Positions 8,210 through 16,894 of a stretch of DNA of 64,000 bases are shown in pieces (position 1 is the stretch's first letter; each line of letters opens with the position of its first letter). The stretch spans positions 558,001-622,000 of the forward strand of contig NZ_FNKP01000001.1 of NCBI RefSeq assembly GCF_900099835.1. Direction: 5' to 3'. The translations under genes and the position numbers were made by a program. This DNA comes from Paraburkholderia fungorum. Lineage in GTDB: Bacteria; Pseudomonadota; Gammaproteobacteria; Burkholderiales; Burkholderiaceae. Below the pieces are notes generated by a model. The model saw only the letters and a list, made by a program, of their open reading frames with translations. It made no database searches and was not told the DNA's origin.

Positions 8210-9100
8210 ATGGCCTTCGAGAATTTCACGCCCTTTCGCGTCGCCGTGGGCGATGTCGACATTTTCGGAGTGAAGGGAGGCGCGGGGCCGCCATTGCTGC
8301 TGCTGCACGGTCATCCGCAGTCGCATCTGATCTGGCAGCGCTGCGCCGCTCGGCTGGCTGCGCACTTCACCGTGATCGCGACCGATCTGCGCGGTTACGG
8401 CGCGTCGGGCAAACCGGCCAGCGACGCCACGCACATGCCGTATTCCAAGCGCACGATGGCCGCCGATCAGGTCGCGGTGATGCGCCATTTCGGCTTCGAT
8501 AAATTCCTCGTGTGCGCGCACGATCGCGGTGCGCGCGTCGCTCACCGGATGGCGCTCGATCATGCCGACGCCGTCGAGCGTCTGATGCTGCTCGACATCG
8601 CACCGACGCTGGCGATGTACGAAGCCACCGACCGCACGTTCGCGACGCACTATTTCCACTGGTTCTTCCTGATTCAACCCGAGCCGCTGCCCGAAACACT
8701 GATCGGCGCAAACCCGGCCGCTTACGTCGATGCGGTGATGGGCGGCCGTCACGCGGGACTCGCGCCGTTCGAACCCGCGTCACTCGACGCCTATCGCGCC
8801 GCGCTCGCGCAACCCGGCGCGGTGCATGCGATGTGCGAAGACTATCGCGCGTCGGCGAGCATCGATCTCGAGCACGACCGTGCCGATATCGAACGCGGTA
8901 ACAAGATTGGTTGTCCGCTGCGCGTGCTGTGGGGCGATAAAGGCGTGATCGAAAAGTGCTTCGATGCGCTTGCCGAATGGCGTCGTGTGGCGCGCGACGT
9001 CAGTGGGCGTTCGCTGTCATGCGGGCATTACATACCCGAAGAGGCGTCGGACGAACTGGTTGCGGAGATGCTGTCTTTCTTCGAAGCAGTCGAGCAGTAA
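8210..9100 (+). CDS. Alpha/beta hydrolase, haloacetate (fluoroacetate) dehalogenase-like
   Basis: 296 residues from ATG 8210. This start is preferred over the ATG at 8177, which lies inside a TACAAT promoter element. Motifs match the haloacetate dehalogenase branch: oxyanion loop LLLLHGHPQSHLIW, TDLRGYGAS, nucleophile Asp in CAHDRGARVAHR (with the two substrate-binding Arg), halide-pocket His-Trp in THYFHWFF, IGANPAAY, LWGDKGVIEK and catalytic His in SCGHYIPEE. Known members hydrolyse C-F or C-Cl bonds of haloacetates to glycolate and halide in the cytoplasm, but many homologues have other esters or no proven substrate. Paired divergently with nitronate monooxygenase. Confidence 0.85.
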   Translation: MAFENFTPFRVAVGDVDIFGVKGGAGPPLLLLHGHPQSHLIWQRCAARLAAHFTVIATDLRGYGASGKPASDATHMPYSKRTMAADQVAVMRHFGFDKFLVCAHDRGARVAHRMALDHADAVERLMLLDIAPTLAMYEATDRTFATHYFHWFFLIQPEPLPETLIGANPAAYVDAVMGGRHAGLAPFEPASLDAYRAALAQPGAVHAMCEDYRASASIDLEHDRADIERGNKIGCPLRVLWGDKGVIEKCFDALAEWRRVARDVSGRSLSCGHYIPEEASDELVAEMLSFFEAVEQ

Positions 9101-9153
9101 GTACCGAACGATGATACGGATTACGGAATAAATAAAAGGAGATCATTGTTCAT

Positions 9154-9243
9154 ATGAGCGGAGCAATGATCGTGACTCTGGCGACAGGAGACCTGCTGAC
9201 AGAGGTGTCTGCGGATCTAAAACATAGCGTCAACATTCTGTAG
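9154..9243 (+). CDS. Possible 29-residue small protein
   Basis: ATG at 9154, stop TAG at 9241. A run AAAGGAGA ends about 11 bases upstream, slightly far but usable. The peptide begins MSGAMIVTLATGDLLTEV and ends KHSVNIL; it has no transmembrane character and no family I recognise. A rho-independent terminator follows at 9320. It lies downstream of the dehalogenase-like gene, with which it could be cotranscribed. Equally it could be chance; there is no homology evidence. Confidence 0.3.
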   Translation: MSGAMIVTLATGDLLTEVSADLKHSVNIL

Positions 9244-9319
9244 GGAAATCACCGATGCGGTCCAAAAACCCGCGCGCGTATCATCCGTACAGACGCTGAT
9301 CACGTCCGACAGAATTTCC

Positions 9320-9354
9320 GCCGCTCGCCTTGATGGTCGAGCGGCTTTCTTTTT
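9320..9354 (+). terminator. Rho-independent terminator
   Basis: GCCGCTCG / CGAGCGGC with a 10-nt loop, followed by TTTCTTTTT. It ends the plus-strand transcription unit begun by the dehalogenase-like gene. Confidence 0.8.
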
Positions 9355-9387
9355 GTGCCGACGGTTTTGTGCCGCCGCGCGAAGTCT

Positions 9388-10308
9388 TCACCGTTCACGC
9401 GCAAGAACCCGCGCACCGTCTATCTCCAGCGGCCCATTCTTCGCCGCAAGTTCATCGACAATATCCGCTATCAGCGCAGGCCATTGGTCTCGCGGCTTGA
9501 GTATCGATGCCGCGGCGCGCATGACGTCGGCGTCGTCGAGAAGCTCTTGCAGTTCGTCGAAACTCATTGCGCGGACGTCGAGCAGCTTGAATACGATCAA
9601 CACCTTCAGCGCATTTTTCGCGTTGCGCGCGGGATCGGCACGCAACCATGCGAGCCGCGAAAACGCTCTTTCAAGCGCATGTTCGACATTCGTGAACGGT
9701 GCGCCATGACCGGGAATCACCACGCGCACATCCAGTTCCGCTATGGCTTCGAGCACGGCCTGCTGTTCAGCGAAACCGCTTTCGCCTTCCAGTTCAGGAA
9801 AGATCACGCCGAAGCCGTTTTCCCATAACGCGTCCGCGCTGATCAGGATGCATTCGTCCGCGCAATAAAGCATCAGCGAATGCGGGTCGTGACCGGGTGC
9901 GCCGAGCACTTGCCAATCGAGTGCGCCGAGCCGCAACGACGCGCCCGGTGCAATGGTGCCGTTGAAGGTGAAGCGGTCGCAGGTCTGGCCGGTCGCGCGA
10001 AATGTCAAACGTGCTTCGTCCCAGGCGCGAACGTTGCCGGCTTCCGATTCGGGGATCAACGTGCGGCACGGCCACGTTGCCTGCAATAGCGCGTTGCCGC
10101 CGCAGTGATCCGAATGAAGATGTGTGTTCACGATCAGATCGAGCGGTCGCGCGCCCAGTGTCTGCCGCACCAGCGCGAGCGTTTGCGGCGCGTGTGTCGC
10201 ATAGCCTGTGTCGACGAGTGCCGTGCAATTTGCGTCGGTCAGCAGCACATTGTTCGACGACAGCCAGCCCCGTTCAAAAACGCGGATCGATTCCGGCAGC
10301 GCGATCAT
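9388..10308 (-). CDS. MBL-fold metallo-hydrolase
   Basis: 306 residues of the metallo-beta-lactamase superfamily. The zinc motif is THLHSDHCGG (HxHxDH), with further ligands in LGAPGHDPHSLMLY and in LISADALWENGFG, and the late His in VVIPGHGAPFT. Such proteins hydrolyse thioesters, lactones or phosphodiesters; the neighbourhood of MaoC hydratase and HMG-CoA lyase suggests an acyl-thioester or lactone substrate, which is inference. Its ATG overlaps the stop of the MaoC gene by four bases (ATGA), so it is the last gene of a translationally coupled operon. Confidence 0.88.
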   Translation of the reverse strand: MIALPESIRVFERGWLSSNNVLLTDANCTALVDTGYATHAPQTLALVRQTLGARPLDLIVNTHLHSDHCGGNALLQATWPCRTLIPESEAGNVRAWDEARLTFRATGQTCDRFTFNGTIAPGASLRLGALDWQVLGAPGHDPHSLMLYCADECILISADALWENGFGVIFPELEGESGFAEQQAVLEAIAELDVRVVIPGHGAPFTNVEHALERAFSRLAWLRADPARNAKNALKVLIVFKLLDVRAMSFDELQELLDDADVMRAAASILKPRDQWPALIADIVDELAAKNGPLEIDGARVLARER

Positions 10309-10781
10309 TGCGCGCCCATTTGCGCATCGACACGCGTGGACGCAGCTTCAGGTTTCGGCATCACCAGAATGGTCGACGTGCCGGTCAGCATCGTGTCGCC
10401 GCGTTGATTCACGACAGTGCCTTCAAGATGCGCGAGATCGCCGTTCAGGCTCGCCTTCCAGTGCGCGTCGCGCACGCGCCAGGTCATGGTTAGCGTGTCG
10501 TTCGCGTGAACCGCTTTTTTTAGCTTGATGTCGAACTCCAGGCCGAGCGGCTGCGCGTAAGTCGAAAAATGCGTGGCCAGCAGTGCCATGAAATGCGCGG
10601 TGGGCTGCGTGCCCGATGCAATCAATCCGCCGAAGCGGCTTTGCGCGGCATAGGCGTCGTCGTGATGCAGCGGGTTGAGGTCGTTGACGAGCGTGGCGAA
10701 CGACTTCACCGAATCGGCCGATAACTCCAGCGTCGAACTGAAGCTCTCGCCAATCGTGACGATGCGTGGCGCGGCGGTCAT
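10305..10781 (-). CDS. MaoC family (hot-dog fold) enoyl-CoA hydratase-like protein
   Basis: 158 residues with one hot-dog domain. The hydratase 2 signature is clear: [20 protein letters not shown] followed by [10 protein letters not shown], containing the catalytic Asp and His. R-specific hydratases of this type hydrate trans-2-enoyl-CoA and can feed polyhydroxyalkanoate synthesis or degradative pathways. The gene is coupled on both sides by four-base ATGA overlaps, with DUF1289 upstream and the MBL hydrolase downstream. Substrate not determinable from sequence. Confidence 0.88.
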   Translation of the reverse strand: MTAAPRIVTIGESFSSTLELSADSVKSFATLVNDLNPLHHDDAYAAQSRFGGLIASGTQPTAHFMALLATHFSTYAQPLGLEFDIKLKKAVHANDTLTMTWRVRDAHWKASLNGDLAHLEGTVVNQRGDTMLTGTSTILVMPKPEAASTRVDAQMGAQ

Positions 10782-11020
10782 TGCGGGCCTTTCGGTTGTT
10801 GCGCGTGCGTGGCCATGAACTGCGCGTGGCGCACTTCGATCTCGTCCCAGACCGCGCGTTTTTTATCGTCGTCGAATAGCGACCAGCCGGCGATTTCCTC
10901 GATGGTGCGCAGACACCCTTCGCACCATCCGGTCGACGCATCCATCCTGCACACGCTGATGCACGGCGACAGCACGGAGCCGTCGTCGTCCTCGTTATCG
11001 TTGCGCTCGCTGGGGGTCAT
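10778..11020 (-). CDS. DUF1289 small cysteine-rich protein
   Basis: 80 residues. The centre carries the DUF1289 pattern [10 protein letters not shown] ... [16 protein letters not shown], with four conserved cysteines that probably bind a metal or an iron-sulfur cluster. The acidic N-terminus (NDNEDDDG) and Gln-rich tail are variable. Function of the family is unknown; members often sit beside oxidoreductase or acyl-CoA genes, as here. Coupled to the MaoC gene by an ATGA overlap, 31 bases after the YbaK-type gene. Confidence 0.9.
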   Translation of the reverse strand: MTPSERNDNEDDDGSVLSPCISVCRMDASTGWCEGCLRTIEEIAGWSLFDDDKKRAVWDEIEVRHAQFMATHAQQPKGPQ

Positions 11021-11051
11021 CTCGTTAGCCTGTTACCCGTTCGGTTCCCCG

Positions 11052-11573
11052 TCACGCCGTTTCGCGCAGCGCCACGTCGACCACCGGCGCGCCCGTCAGC
11101 GTGACCAGTTCCTGCGCCGTCAGATTGAACACCGCATGCGGATGACCGGCGGCAGCCCACAGGCTGTCGAGCGCGAGCAGATCGGCGTCGATCAACGTAA
11201 CGGGTTCGGTCGCGTGCCCGATCGGGCACACACCGCCAATCGCATAGCCCGTTTTTTCGCGGACAAACTTCGCGTCCGCCCGGCCGATCTCGCCGACGTG
11301 CGCGGCCACTTTCTTCTCATCCACGCGATTCGCGCCGCTGGCGACCACCAGTACCGGCGCATCGTCTTCACGGCGGCGAAACAGAATCGACTTGGCGATC
11401 TGCGCCACCGAGCAGCCGAGTCCGGCGGCGGCTTCGGCGGAAGTCTTGCCGGTCTCCGGCAGCATCACGATCCGGCCGGCGTGACCGCGTTCGCGCAGCA
11501 ATTGCGCGACACGGCGAGCCGCGTCGGGTAGCGCGGTGAGATCGTCGGATTCGAGAGACGCGTAATCAGTCAT
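11052..11573 (-). CDS. YbaK/ProX-type aminoacyl-tRNA deacylase family protein
   Basis: 173 residues from ATG 11573 (AGGACC lies upstream). It is a single YbaK/aminoacyl-tRNA editing domain: GKTSAEAAAGLGCSVAQIAK, SILFRRREDDAPVLVVASG, KVAAHVGEIGRAD and GGVCPIGHA, the last carrying the GxxxPxxG loop that binds the 3' end of charged tRNA. Members hydrolyse mischarged tRNAs such as Ala-tRNA-Pro or Cys-tRNA-Pro in trans. The specific tRNA target cannot be read from sequence. Located inside the ghrA-to-MBL operon. Confidence 0.88.
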   Translation of the reverse strand: MTDYASLESDDLTALPDAARRVAQLLRERGHAGRIVMLPETGKTSAEAAAGLGCSVAQIAKSILFRRREDDAPVLVVASGANRVDEKKVAAHVGEIGRADAKFVREKTGYAIGGVCPIGHATEPVTLIDADLLALDSLWAAAGHPHAVFNLTAQELVTLTGAPVVDVALRETA

Positions 11574-11625
11574 CGTTTCAGGTCCTGATTGAGTGAGCGT
11601 GTTGCACAAAAAATTCGACGGAACG

Positions 11626-12552
11626 TCAGACGCAGTTCGCCGCTTCGCTGCGCGCCTTCGCGAGCAGCGCTTTACCGGCGCGCGACACGTTCGGGCGTCC
11701 GATCGACGTCGAAATGAAATCGCCGATCGCAACGACTTGCGCGAGGTCGATACCGGTCTCGATGCCGAGTCCGTTCATCAGATACAGCACGTCTTCGGTC
11801 GCGACATTGCCGGTCGCGCCCTTCGCATACGGACAGCCGCCGAGCCCCGCCACCGAAGCGTGATAAATCTCGATGCCTTCCTGCAACGCCGCGTAGATGT
11901 TCGCGAGCGCCTGGCCGTACGTATCGTGGAAATGGCCCGACAGACGCTCGCGCGCAAACACTCGGGTCACGGCGTCGAACACTTCGCGCGTGCGCTTCGG
12001 CGTGCCGACGCCAATCGTATCGGCGATATCGATTTCATCGCAGCCGAGCGCAGCGAAGCGTTCGACCACGTCCACCACCGACGCCACCGGCACCTCGCCC
12101 TGATACGGGCAGCCGAGCGCGCACGACACGCTGCCGCGAATCCGTATGCCATGTTCCTTCGCCGCCTGCGCAACCGGCGCGAAGCGGTCGATGCTTTCCG
12201 CGATGCTGCAATTGATGTTCTTCTGCGAAAACGCTTCGCTGGCCGCGCCGAAGATCACGATCTCGTCGGCACGCGCGGCGAGTGCGCCTTCGAAGCCACG
12301 CAGGTTCGGCGTCAGCACCGAGTAGATCGTGCCCGGACGACGCGCGATACCGGCCATCACGTCGGCGCCGTCGGCCATTTGCGGCACCCATTTCGGCGAC
12401 ACGAACGACGCTGCCTCGACATTGCGAATACCCGCCGCCGACAGACGGTCGATCAACTCGACCTTGGTCGCGGTGGGCACGAATTCTTTCTCGTTCTGCA
12501 GCCCGTCACGCGGACCGACTTCGACGATTTTCACTTGCTGTGGGAAGGTCAT
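11626..12552 (-). CDS. mvaB: Hydroxymethylglutaryl-CoA lyase
   Basis: 308 residues, the normal bacterial length. Cleaves HMG-CoA to acetoacetate and acetyl-CoA, the last step of leucine catabolism. TIM-barrel motifs: VGPRDGLQNEKEFV (Arg and Asp of the active site), AASFVSPKWVPQMAD, SCALGCPYQG, GHFHDTYGQALAN (metal-binding His pair) and the signature VAGLGGCPYAKGATGNVA with the catalytic Cys. It is 55 bases after the ghrA-like gene in the same operon. The rest of the leucine pathway is not in this window, although a LiuR-like regulator and thiolase lie ~12-17 kb away. Confidence 0.95.
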   Translation of the reverse strand: MTFPQQVKIVEVGPRDGLQNEKEFVPTATKVELIDRLSAAGIRNVEAASFVSPKWVPQMADGADVMAGIARRPGTIYSVLTPNLRGFEGALAARADEIVIFGAASEAFSQKNINCSIAESIDRFAPVAQAAKEHGIRIRGSVSCALGCPYQGEVPVASVVDVVERFAALGCDEIDIADTIGVGTPKRTREVFDAVTRVFARERLSGHFHDTYGQALANIYAALQEGIEIYHASVAGLGGCPYAKGATGNVATEDVLYLMNGLGIETGIDLAQVVAIGDFISTSIGRPNVSRAGKALLAKARSEAANCV

Positions 12553-12607
12553 GTTCTGTCTCCTGCCGCGGTGGCGGCGCTTTTTCAGTCTGATTCCAAG
12601 GTGCCGG

Positions 12608-13549
12608 TCAGTATCCGCGTTCCAGATTCACCACGCCGCTCACGGCTTCACCGCGCATCAGCGCGTTGATTTTTCGCGCGACCTGCTCGACGCTTTCGCT
12701 GCGCAATGTCAGCGCGGAGACGTGCGGCGTGATCGTGATACGCGCTTCGCGCCAGAACGGATGATCGGGCGGCAACGGTTCTTCGTGGAACACGTCGAGC
12801 GTGGCGGCGCTTAGTTGGCCGCTTGCCAATGCATCGAGCAGATCCGCTTCGACCAGGTGCCCACCGCGCGCGACGTTGATCAGATACGCGCCGTGAGCGA
12901 GCTTCGCGAACACCTGTGCGTTCAGCACGCCGCGCGTGTCCGATGTATGCGGCAGCAGGTTCACGAGTACTTTCACGCCGTCGAGAAACGCGTCGAATTG
13001 CGCTTCGCCGGCGAAGGTCGTGATGCCGTCCACCTGCCTGGCGCTGCGGCTGTAGCCGCGCACCGGCATGCCGAACGACGCGACGGTTTGCGCAACGTGC
13101 GCGCCGAGTACGCCGAGTCCAAGCACTCCGACCGTAAAGCTGTCTCGCGGATGCGGTTCGAGCGCCTGCCAGCGGCGTTCGGCCTGCAGCGTCTGATATT
13201 CGTCGAATCGACGCAGATAGCGCAGCACCGCGTGCGCCACATACTCGGCCATTTGCGATGCCATGCCGCCATCTTCGAGACGGATCAATTGCGCGTTGCG
13301 CGGCAACGTGCCGGGATGGTCATGTTCGAGCGCGAGGATTGCGTCGACGCCCGCGCCGAGATTGAAGATCGCGCGCAAGTCGTCGCGGCCGGCCAGCATT
13401 TCATGCGGTGGCCGCCACACGACCGCGAAGTCGGCCGGCGCGGTATCGCCCGGTTGCCATTCGCGCAATTCGGCCTCGGGCAGCGCGCGGGCGAAATCGT
13501 GCAGCCACCCGGCAGCGTCGGCATGCGGCATGTAGAAGAGGATTTTCAT
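12608..13549 (-). CDS. ghrA: Glyoxylate/hydroxypyruvate reductase A-like D-2-hydroxyacid dehydrogenase
   Basis: 313 residues, the GhrA length. The NAD(P)-binding Rossmann loop is LGLGVLGAHVAQTVA; catalytic Arg is in NVARGGHLVE, Glu in LDVFHEEPLPPDHPFW and His in TITPHVSALT. The N-terminal MKILFYMPHADAAGWLHDF and VVWRPP are typical of GhrA. It reduces glyoxylate to glycolate and hydroxypyruvate to glycerate. Its start codon overlaps the stop of an upstream 30-codon ORF in an ATGA arrangement, so its translation may depend on that ORF; it has no strong Shine-Dalgarno of its own. Confidence 0.9.
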   Translation of the reverse strand: MKILFYMPHADAAGWLHDFARALPEAELREWQPGDTAPADFAVVWRPPHEMLAGRDDLRAIFNLGAGVDAILALEHDHPGTLPRNAQLIRLEDGGMASQMAEYVAHAVLRYLRRFDEYQTLQAERRWQALEPHPRDSFTVGVLGLGVLGAHVAQTVASFGMPVRGYSRSARQVDGITTFAGEAQFDAFLDGVKVLVNLLPHTSDTRGVLNAQVFAKLAHGAYLINVARGGHLVEADLLDALASGQLSAATLDVFHEEPLPPDHPFWREARITITPHVSALTLRSESVEQVARKINALMRGEAVSGVVNLERGY

Positions 13550-13638
13550 ACGGTCCTGGAGATGCCAGCGTTGCCCGGACGGATCGCGTCCGCGTCACGA
13601 TACGACGGCTGCGCTGGTTCCGACGGCGCTTGCGGCAT
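13546..13638 (-). CDS. 30-residue ORF translationally coupled to ghrA
   Basis: ATG at 13638, with a perfect AAGGAG five bases upstream (13649-13644), ends in TGA that overlaps the ghrA ATG (ATGA at 13549-13546). A minus-strand TAGAAT -10-like box at 13671-13666 would start a transcript about 20 bases before this ATG. The peptide starts MPQAPSEPAQPSYRDADAI and is Pro/Ala-rich, with no recognisable domain or amino-acid run of an attenuator. Translation looks likely from the start signal; whether it is a functional protein or only a coupling leader is open. Confidence 0.6.
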   Translation of the reverse strand: MPQAPSEPAQPSYRDADAIRPGNAGISRTV

Positions 13639-13875
13639 GAAGGCTCCTTCGTCGATGGAAGCTTCATTCTACTTTTTCGACGCCGATCGCGCGCGATTGC
13701 GAACGGACGTGCGGAACGGCGGCGCGCGCGCCAGTTGGGCACGCTGGTCCGATTTGCCACGGCGGCTACGGTGGTTGGCCGCATTTGCCCCATAACCAAA
13801 GCACAAAAACTTGGTTCATCCCCGAGGCTCGGCGCGTGACAATCATTTCCCGGATTCCCGCAGCGAGGCACCGAC
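13639..13875. promoter_or_regulatory. Divergent promoter region, ghrA operon versus serine hydrolase
   Basis: Contains the minus-strand TAGAAT (13671-13666) for the leader ORF/ghrA operon. A plus-strand frame at 13654-13795 (46 residues, starting MEASFYFFDADRARL) lacks a good ribosome site and I do not call it. No operator palindrome seen. Confidence 0.4.
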
Positions 13876-14478
13876 ATGCTTTCATGCACCAAATCGACAT
13901 GGCCGCCGCGACTCGTCACCGTTCCCGGCCTGCACGGCAGTGAAGGCGCGCATTGGCAGACATGGCTGGAGCGTCAGTTCGCGCGTTCGCTGCGCGTCGA
14001 GCAGGCCGATTGGGATGCACCCGATGTCGCGCAATGGGCCCAGTCGTTGCGCGATCTGCTCGCGCGCGAGCGCGGGCCGTTCGTGCTGGCCGCGCATAGC
14101 TTCGGCTGCCTGGCGACCGCGCATGCGTTGGCGCAGTCGTCGTATGCGAACGATGTCGTCGGCGTGCTGTTCGTCGCGCCCGCGAGTCCGCAGAAATTCG
14201 CGTTTGCCGGACCTTTCGAGGCGCGGCGTCTCGGCGTGCCGTCGATTCTGATCGGCAGCGAAACCGATCCGTGGATGTCGCTGGCCGGTTCGCGCGAACT
14301 TGCGCAGCGCTTCGGCAGCGCGTTCGTGAATCTCGGCGATGCAGGGCATATCAACACGGCAGCCGGTTATGGTCCGTGGCCGCGCGCAAAATATTTCATC
14401 GATACGCTCGTGCATTGCGCTGCACCGCTGCGCTTTCGCGAAGACACATTCGAGGTCGCGCAGCACGCGTTCGTTTGA
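13876..14478 (+). CDS. RBBP9/YdeN family alpha/beta serine hydrolase
   Basis: 200 residues, one small alpha/beta-hydrolase domain. RLVTVPGLHGSEGAHWQTWLE and DWDAPDVAQWAQSL are the family's N-terminal signature; the nucleophile Ser is in AAHSFGCLATAHALA (GxSxG variant HSFG), the acid in GSETDPWMS and the His in LGDAGHINTAAGYGPWP. Substrates of bacterial members are unknown. GAGGCACC precedes the ATG. It lies 149 bases upstream of the sulfate-binding protein gene on the same strand and may be independent of it. Confidence 0.9.
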   Translation: MLSCTKSTWPPRLVTVPGLHGSEGAHWQTWLERQFARSLRVEQADWDAPDVAQWAQSLRDLLARERGPFVLAAHSFGCLATAHALAQSSYANDVVGVLFVAPASPQKFAFAGPFEARRLGVPSILIGSETDPWMSLAGSRELAQRFGSAFVNLGDAGHINTAAGYGPWPRAKYFIDTLVHCAAPLRFREDTFEVAQHAFV

Positions 14479-14627
14479 ACGAAATCGGTGGGCATTGCGG
14501 CGCATTGAAAACCTGTCAAAAGACGCGCCGGGACCGCGGCCGAGCTGGTAAGCAATCCGTTAGAATCCCGCTTCACGCTGCATATTCGTGCGGCGACCGG
14601 TTTTTATCATCGAAAGGCGGGGACAAG

Positions 14628-15653
14628 ATGGCAGGCAAGACGGGGACTTCGCGCTGGCTCGCAGCCGGCATGACGGCAATCACGCTCGCGTTGGGAACGC
14701 TGTCGACGGCACACGCCGACACGTCGTTGCTCAACGTGTCGTACGACGTGACGCGCGAGTTGTACAAAGACATCAACGCCGGTTTTGTCACGGCCTACAA
14801 ACAGAAGAGCGGCGAGACCGTGTCGATCCGCCAGTCGCATGGCGCGTCGAGCGCGCAGGCGCTGTCGGTGCTGCAAGGACTGCAGGCCGACGTCGTGACG
14901 ATGAACCAGCCTAACGACATCGACCTGCTCGCGGAAAAGGGGCAACTGGTGCCGGCCAACTGGCGCGCGCGTCTGCCGGACGACAGCGCGCCGTACACCA
15001 CGACGATGGTGTTCCTCGTGCGCAAGGGCAACCCGAAGCACATCAAGGACTGGGACGACCTCGCGAAGCCGGGCGTGCAGGTGGTGATCGCGAATCCGAA
15101 GACGTCGGGCAATGGGCGCTATGCGTATCTCGCCGCGTGGGGTTTCCGCAAGCAGCACGGCGGCACCGATGCGCAGGCGCTCGACTTCGAAAAGGCGATC
15201 TTCAAGAACGTGCCGGTGCTCGATACGGGCGGTCGTGGCGCGACGACTACGTTCACGCAACGCGGTATCGGCGACGTGCTGGTGACGTTCGAAAACGAAG
15301 TCTCGCTGATCGACACGGGCGTGGGCGCGGGCAACTTCGAGGCGGTGTATCCGTCGGTGAGTTTGCTGGCGGCACCGCCGGTGACGATCGTCGACAAGGT
15401 GGTCGACAAGCGCGGCACGCGCAAGGAAGCGCAGGCGTATCTGGACTATCTGTGGTCGCCGGCCGCGCAGGAAATCATCGCGCAGCATCATCTGCGTCCG
15501 CGTGACAAGAACGTGCTGGCCAAACATGCCGCCGAGTTCAAGTCGATCAAAACCTTCACCGTCGAAGAGATGTTCGGTAGCTGGCAAAAAGCGCAGCAAA
15601 CTCATTTCTCCGATGGCGGCACGTTCGACCAGATCATCGTCGACAAGAAGTAA
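14628..15653 (+). CDS. sbp: Periplasmic sulfate-binding protein of the sulfate/thiosulfate ABC importer
   Basis: 341 residues from ATG 14628, which gives a clean signal peptide (WLAAGMTAITLALGTLSTAHA, cleaved before DTS). Mature protein motifs LLNVSYDVTRELYKDIN, SHGASSAQALSVL, VVTMNQPNDIDLLAEKG, VIANPKTSGNGRYAYLAAW and DTGGRGATTTFTQRGIGDVL match Sbp, whose main-chain amides and Ser/Gly residues in these loops bind the anion. Delivers sulfate to the CysTWA permease, which is not in this window. CysB-dependent induction by sulfur limitation is usual for the family but no site is assigned here. Ends at a strong terminator. Confidence 0.93.
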   Translation: MAGKTGTSRWLAAGMTAITLALGTLSTAHADTSLLNVSYDVTRELYKDINAGFVTAYKQKSGETVSIRQSHGASSAQALSVLQGLQADVVTMNQPNDIDLLAEKGQLVPANWRARLPDDSAPYTTTMVFLVRKGNPKHIKDWDDLAKPGVQVVIANPKTSGNGRYAYLAAWGFRKQHGGTDAQALDFEKAIFKNVPVLDTGGRGATTTFTQRGIGDVLVTFENEVSLIDTGVGAGNFEAVYPSVSLLAAPPVTIVDKVVDKRGTRKEAQAYLDYLWSPAAQEIIAQHHLRPRDKNVLAKHAAEFKSIKTFTVEEMFGSWQKAQQTHFSDGGTFDQIIVDKK

Positions 15654-15678
15654 GCCGGGAGTTTGATTTTGATGTGAG

Positions 15679-15714
15679 AAGGGCCGCGTGTCGTGAGACA
15701 CGCGGCCCTTTTTT
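15679..15714 (+). terminator. Strong rho-independent terminator after sbp
   Basis: AAGGGCCGCGTGTC / GACACGCGGCCCTT with a GTGA loop, followed by a T run. It lies between the convergent sbp and bioB genes and may serve both. Confidence 0.9.
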
Positions 15715-15770
15715 ATTCATGCATTCACGCGAGCGTTTTACTGCCCGCGTTGCCGTTCAATGCTCAATAC

Positions 15771-16859
15771 TCAGTTCGGCGCGGCGTGCTTGTCGCAGCC
15801 ATGCTCGCAACCGCTTTGATCCAGCGGCATCTGCTGCGACGCTTCGGCGCGAATGCCGAGGCGTTCGAGCAGTTTGCGATCGGCTTCAGCTTGCGGATTG
15901 CTGGTGGTCAGCAACTGATCGCCGTAGAAAATCGAGTTCGCGCCGGCGAGGAAGCACAACGCCTGCAACGCTTCGTCCATCTGCTCGCGACCGGCCGACA
16001 GACGCACCATCGCCTTCGGCATCGTGATACGCGCAACCGCGATCGTGCGCACGAATTCGAACGGATCGATGGCTTCCGTGCCGGTCAACGGCGTGCCTTC
16101 GACCTGAACCAGATTGTTGATAGGCACCGATTCCGGATATGGCTCCATGTTCGCCAGTTGCGTGATCAGACCGGCGCGCTCACGACGCGATTCGCCCAAG
16201 CCCACAATCCCGCCGCAGCACACGTTGATACCCGCATCGCGCACACGTTCGAGCGTGTCGAGACGGTCCTGATACGTGCGTGTCGAAATGATCTGACCGT
16301 AGAACTCCGGCGACGTATCGAGGTTGTGGTTGTAGTAGTCGAGGCCCGCGTCGCGCAGCGCTTGCGCCTGGTGCGTTTCGAGCATGCCGAGCGTCACGCA
16401 GGTTTCGAGGCCCATCGCCTTCACGCCGCGAATCATGTCCTTGATCGGTTCGAGATGACGGTCCTTCGGATTGCGCCATGCAGCGCCCATGCAGAAGCGC
16501 GTCGCGCCGTTTTCTTTCGCGACCTTCGCGGCGGCGAGCACTTCGTCGACCGGCATCAGCTTGTCGGCGGCGAGGCCGGTGTCGTGATGCACCGATTGCG
16601 GACAATACGCGCAGTCTTCCTCGCAACCGCCGGTCTTGATCGACAGCAGCGTCGACAGTTGCACGGTGTTCGCGTCGAAATGTTCGCGGTGGGTTTGCTG
16701 GGCGCGGAACATCAGGTCGTTGAACGGCAGTTCGTACAGCGCGACGATATCGGCGACGCGCCAGCGCGCGACCTGCTTTGCTTCGGCGGCTGCCGCGTTG
16801 GCGTTGTTGTTCGCTGCGGCTGCATCGGCTGCCGTCGGGGTGATGTTCAGATGCGTCAT
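15771..16859 (-). CDS. bioB: Biotin synthase
   Basis: 362 residues. Radical-SAM enzyme that inserts sulfur into dethiobiotin. The [4Fe-4S] motif is [11 protein letters not shown] (CxxxCxxC); [37 protein letters not shown] and [10 protein letters not shown] supply the SAM and dethiobiotin sites and the second cluster Cys/Arg ligands ([12 protein letters not shown] region). An unusual Ala/Asn-rich N-terminal stretch of about 25 residues precedes the core ([19 protein letters not shown]), longer than in E. coli. Last gene of the bioA-bioF-bioD-bioB operon, 35 bases after bioD. Confidence 0.97.
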   Translation of the reverse strand: MTHLNITPTAADAAAANNNANAAAAEAKQVARWRVADIVALYELPFNDLMFRAQQTHREHFDANTVQLSTLLSIKTGGCEEDCAYCPQSVHHDTGLAADKLMPVDEVLAAAKVAKENGATRFCMGAAWRNPKDRHLEPIKDMIRGVKAMGLETCVTLGMLETHQAQALRDAGLDYYNHNLDTSPEFYGQIISTRTYQDRLDTLERVRDAGINVCCGGIVGLGESRRERAGLITQLANMEPYPESVPINNLVQVEGTPLTGTEAIDPFEFVRTIAVARITMPKAMVRLSAGREQMDEALQALCFLAGANSIFYGDQLLTTSNPQAEADRKLLERLGIRAEASQQMPLDQSGCEHGCDKHAAPN

Positions 16860-16894
16860 AGGGCAATCCTCTTGGATAGATGGGATGTTTAGGA

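Noticed and set aside
13654..13795. A 46-codon plus-strand ORF in the ghrA divergent region
   Set aside because: No Shine-Dalgarno at a usable distance, and it overlaps the minus-strand promoter.
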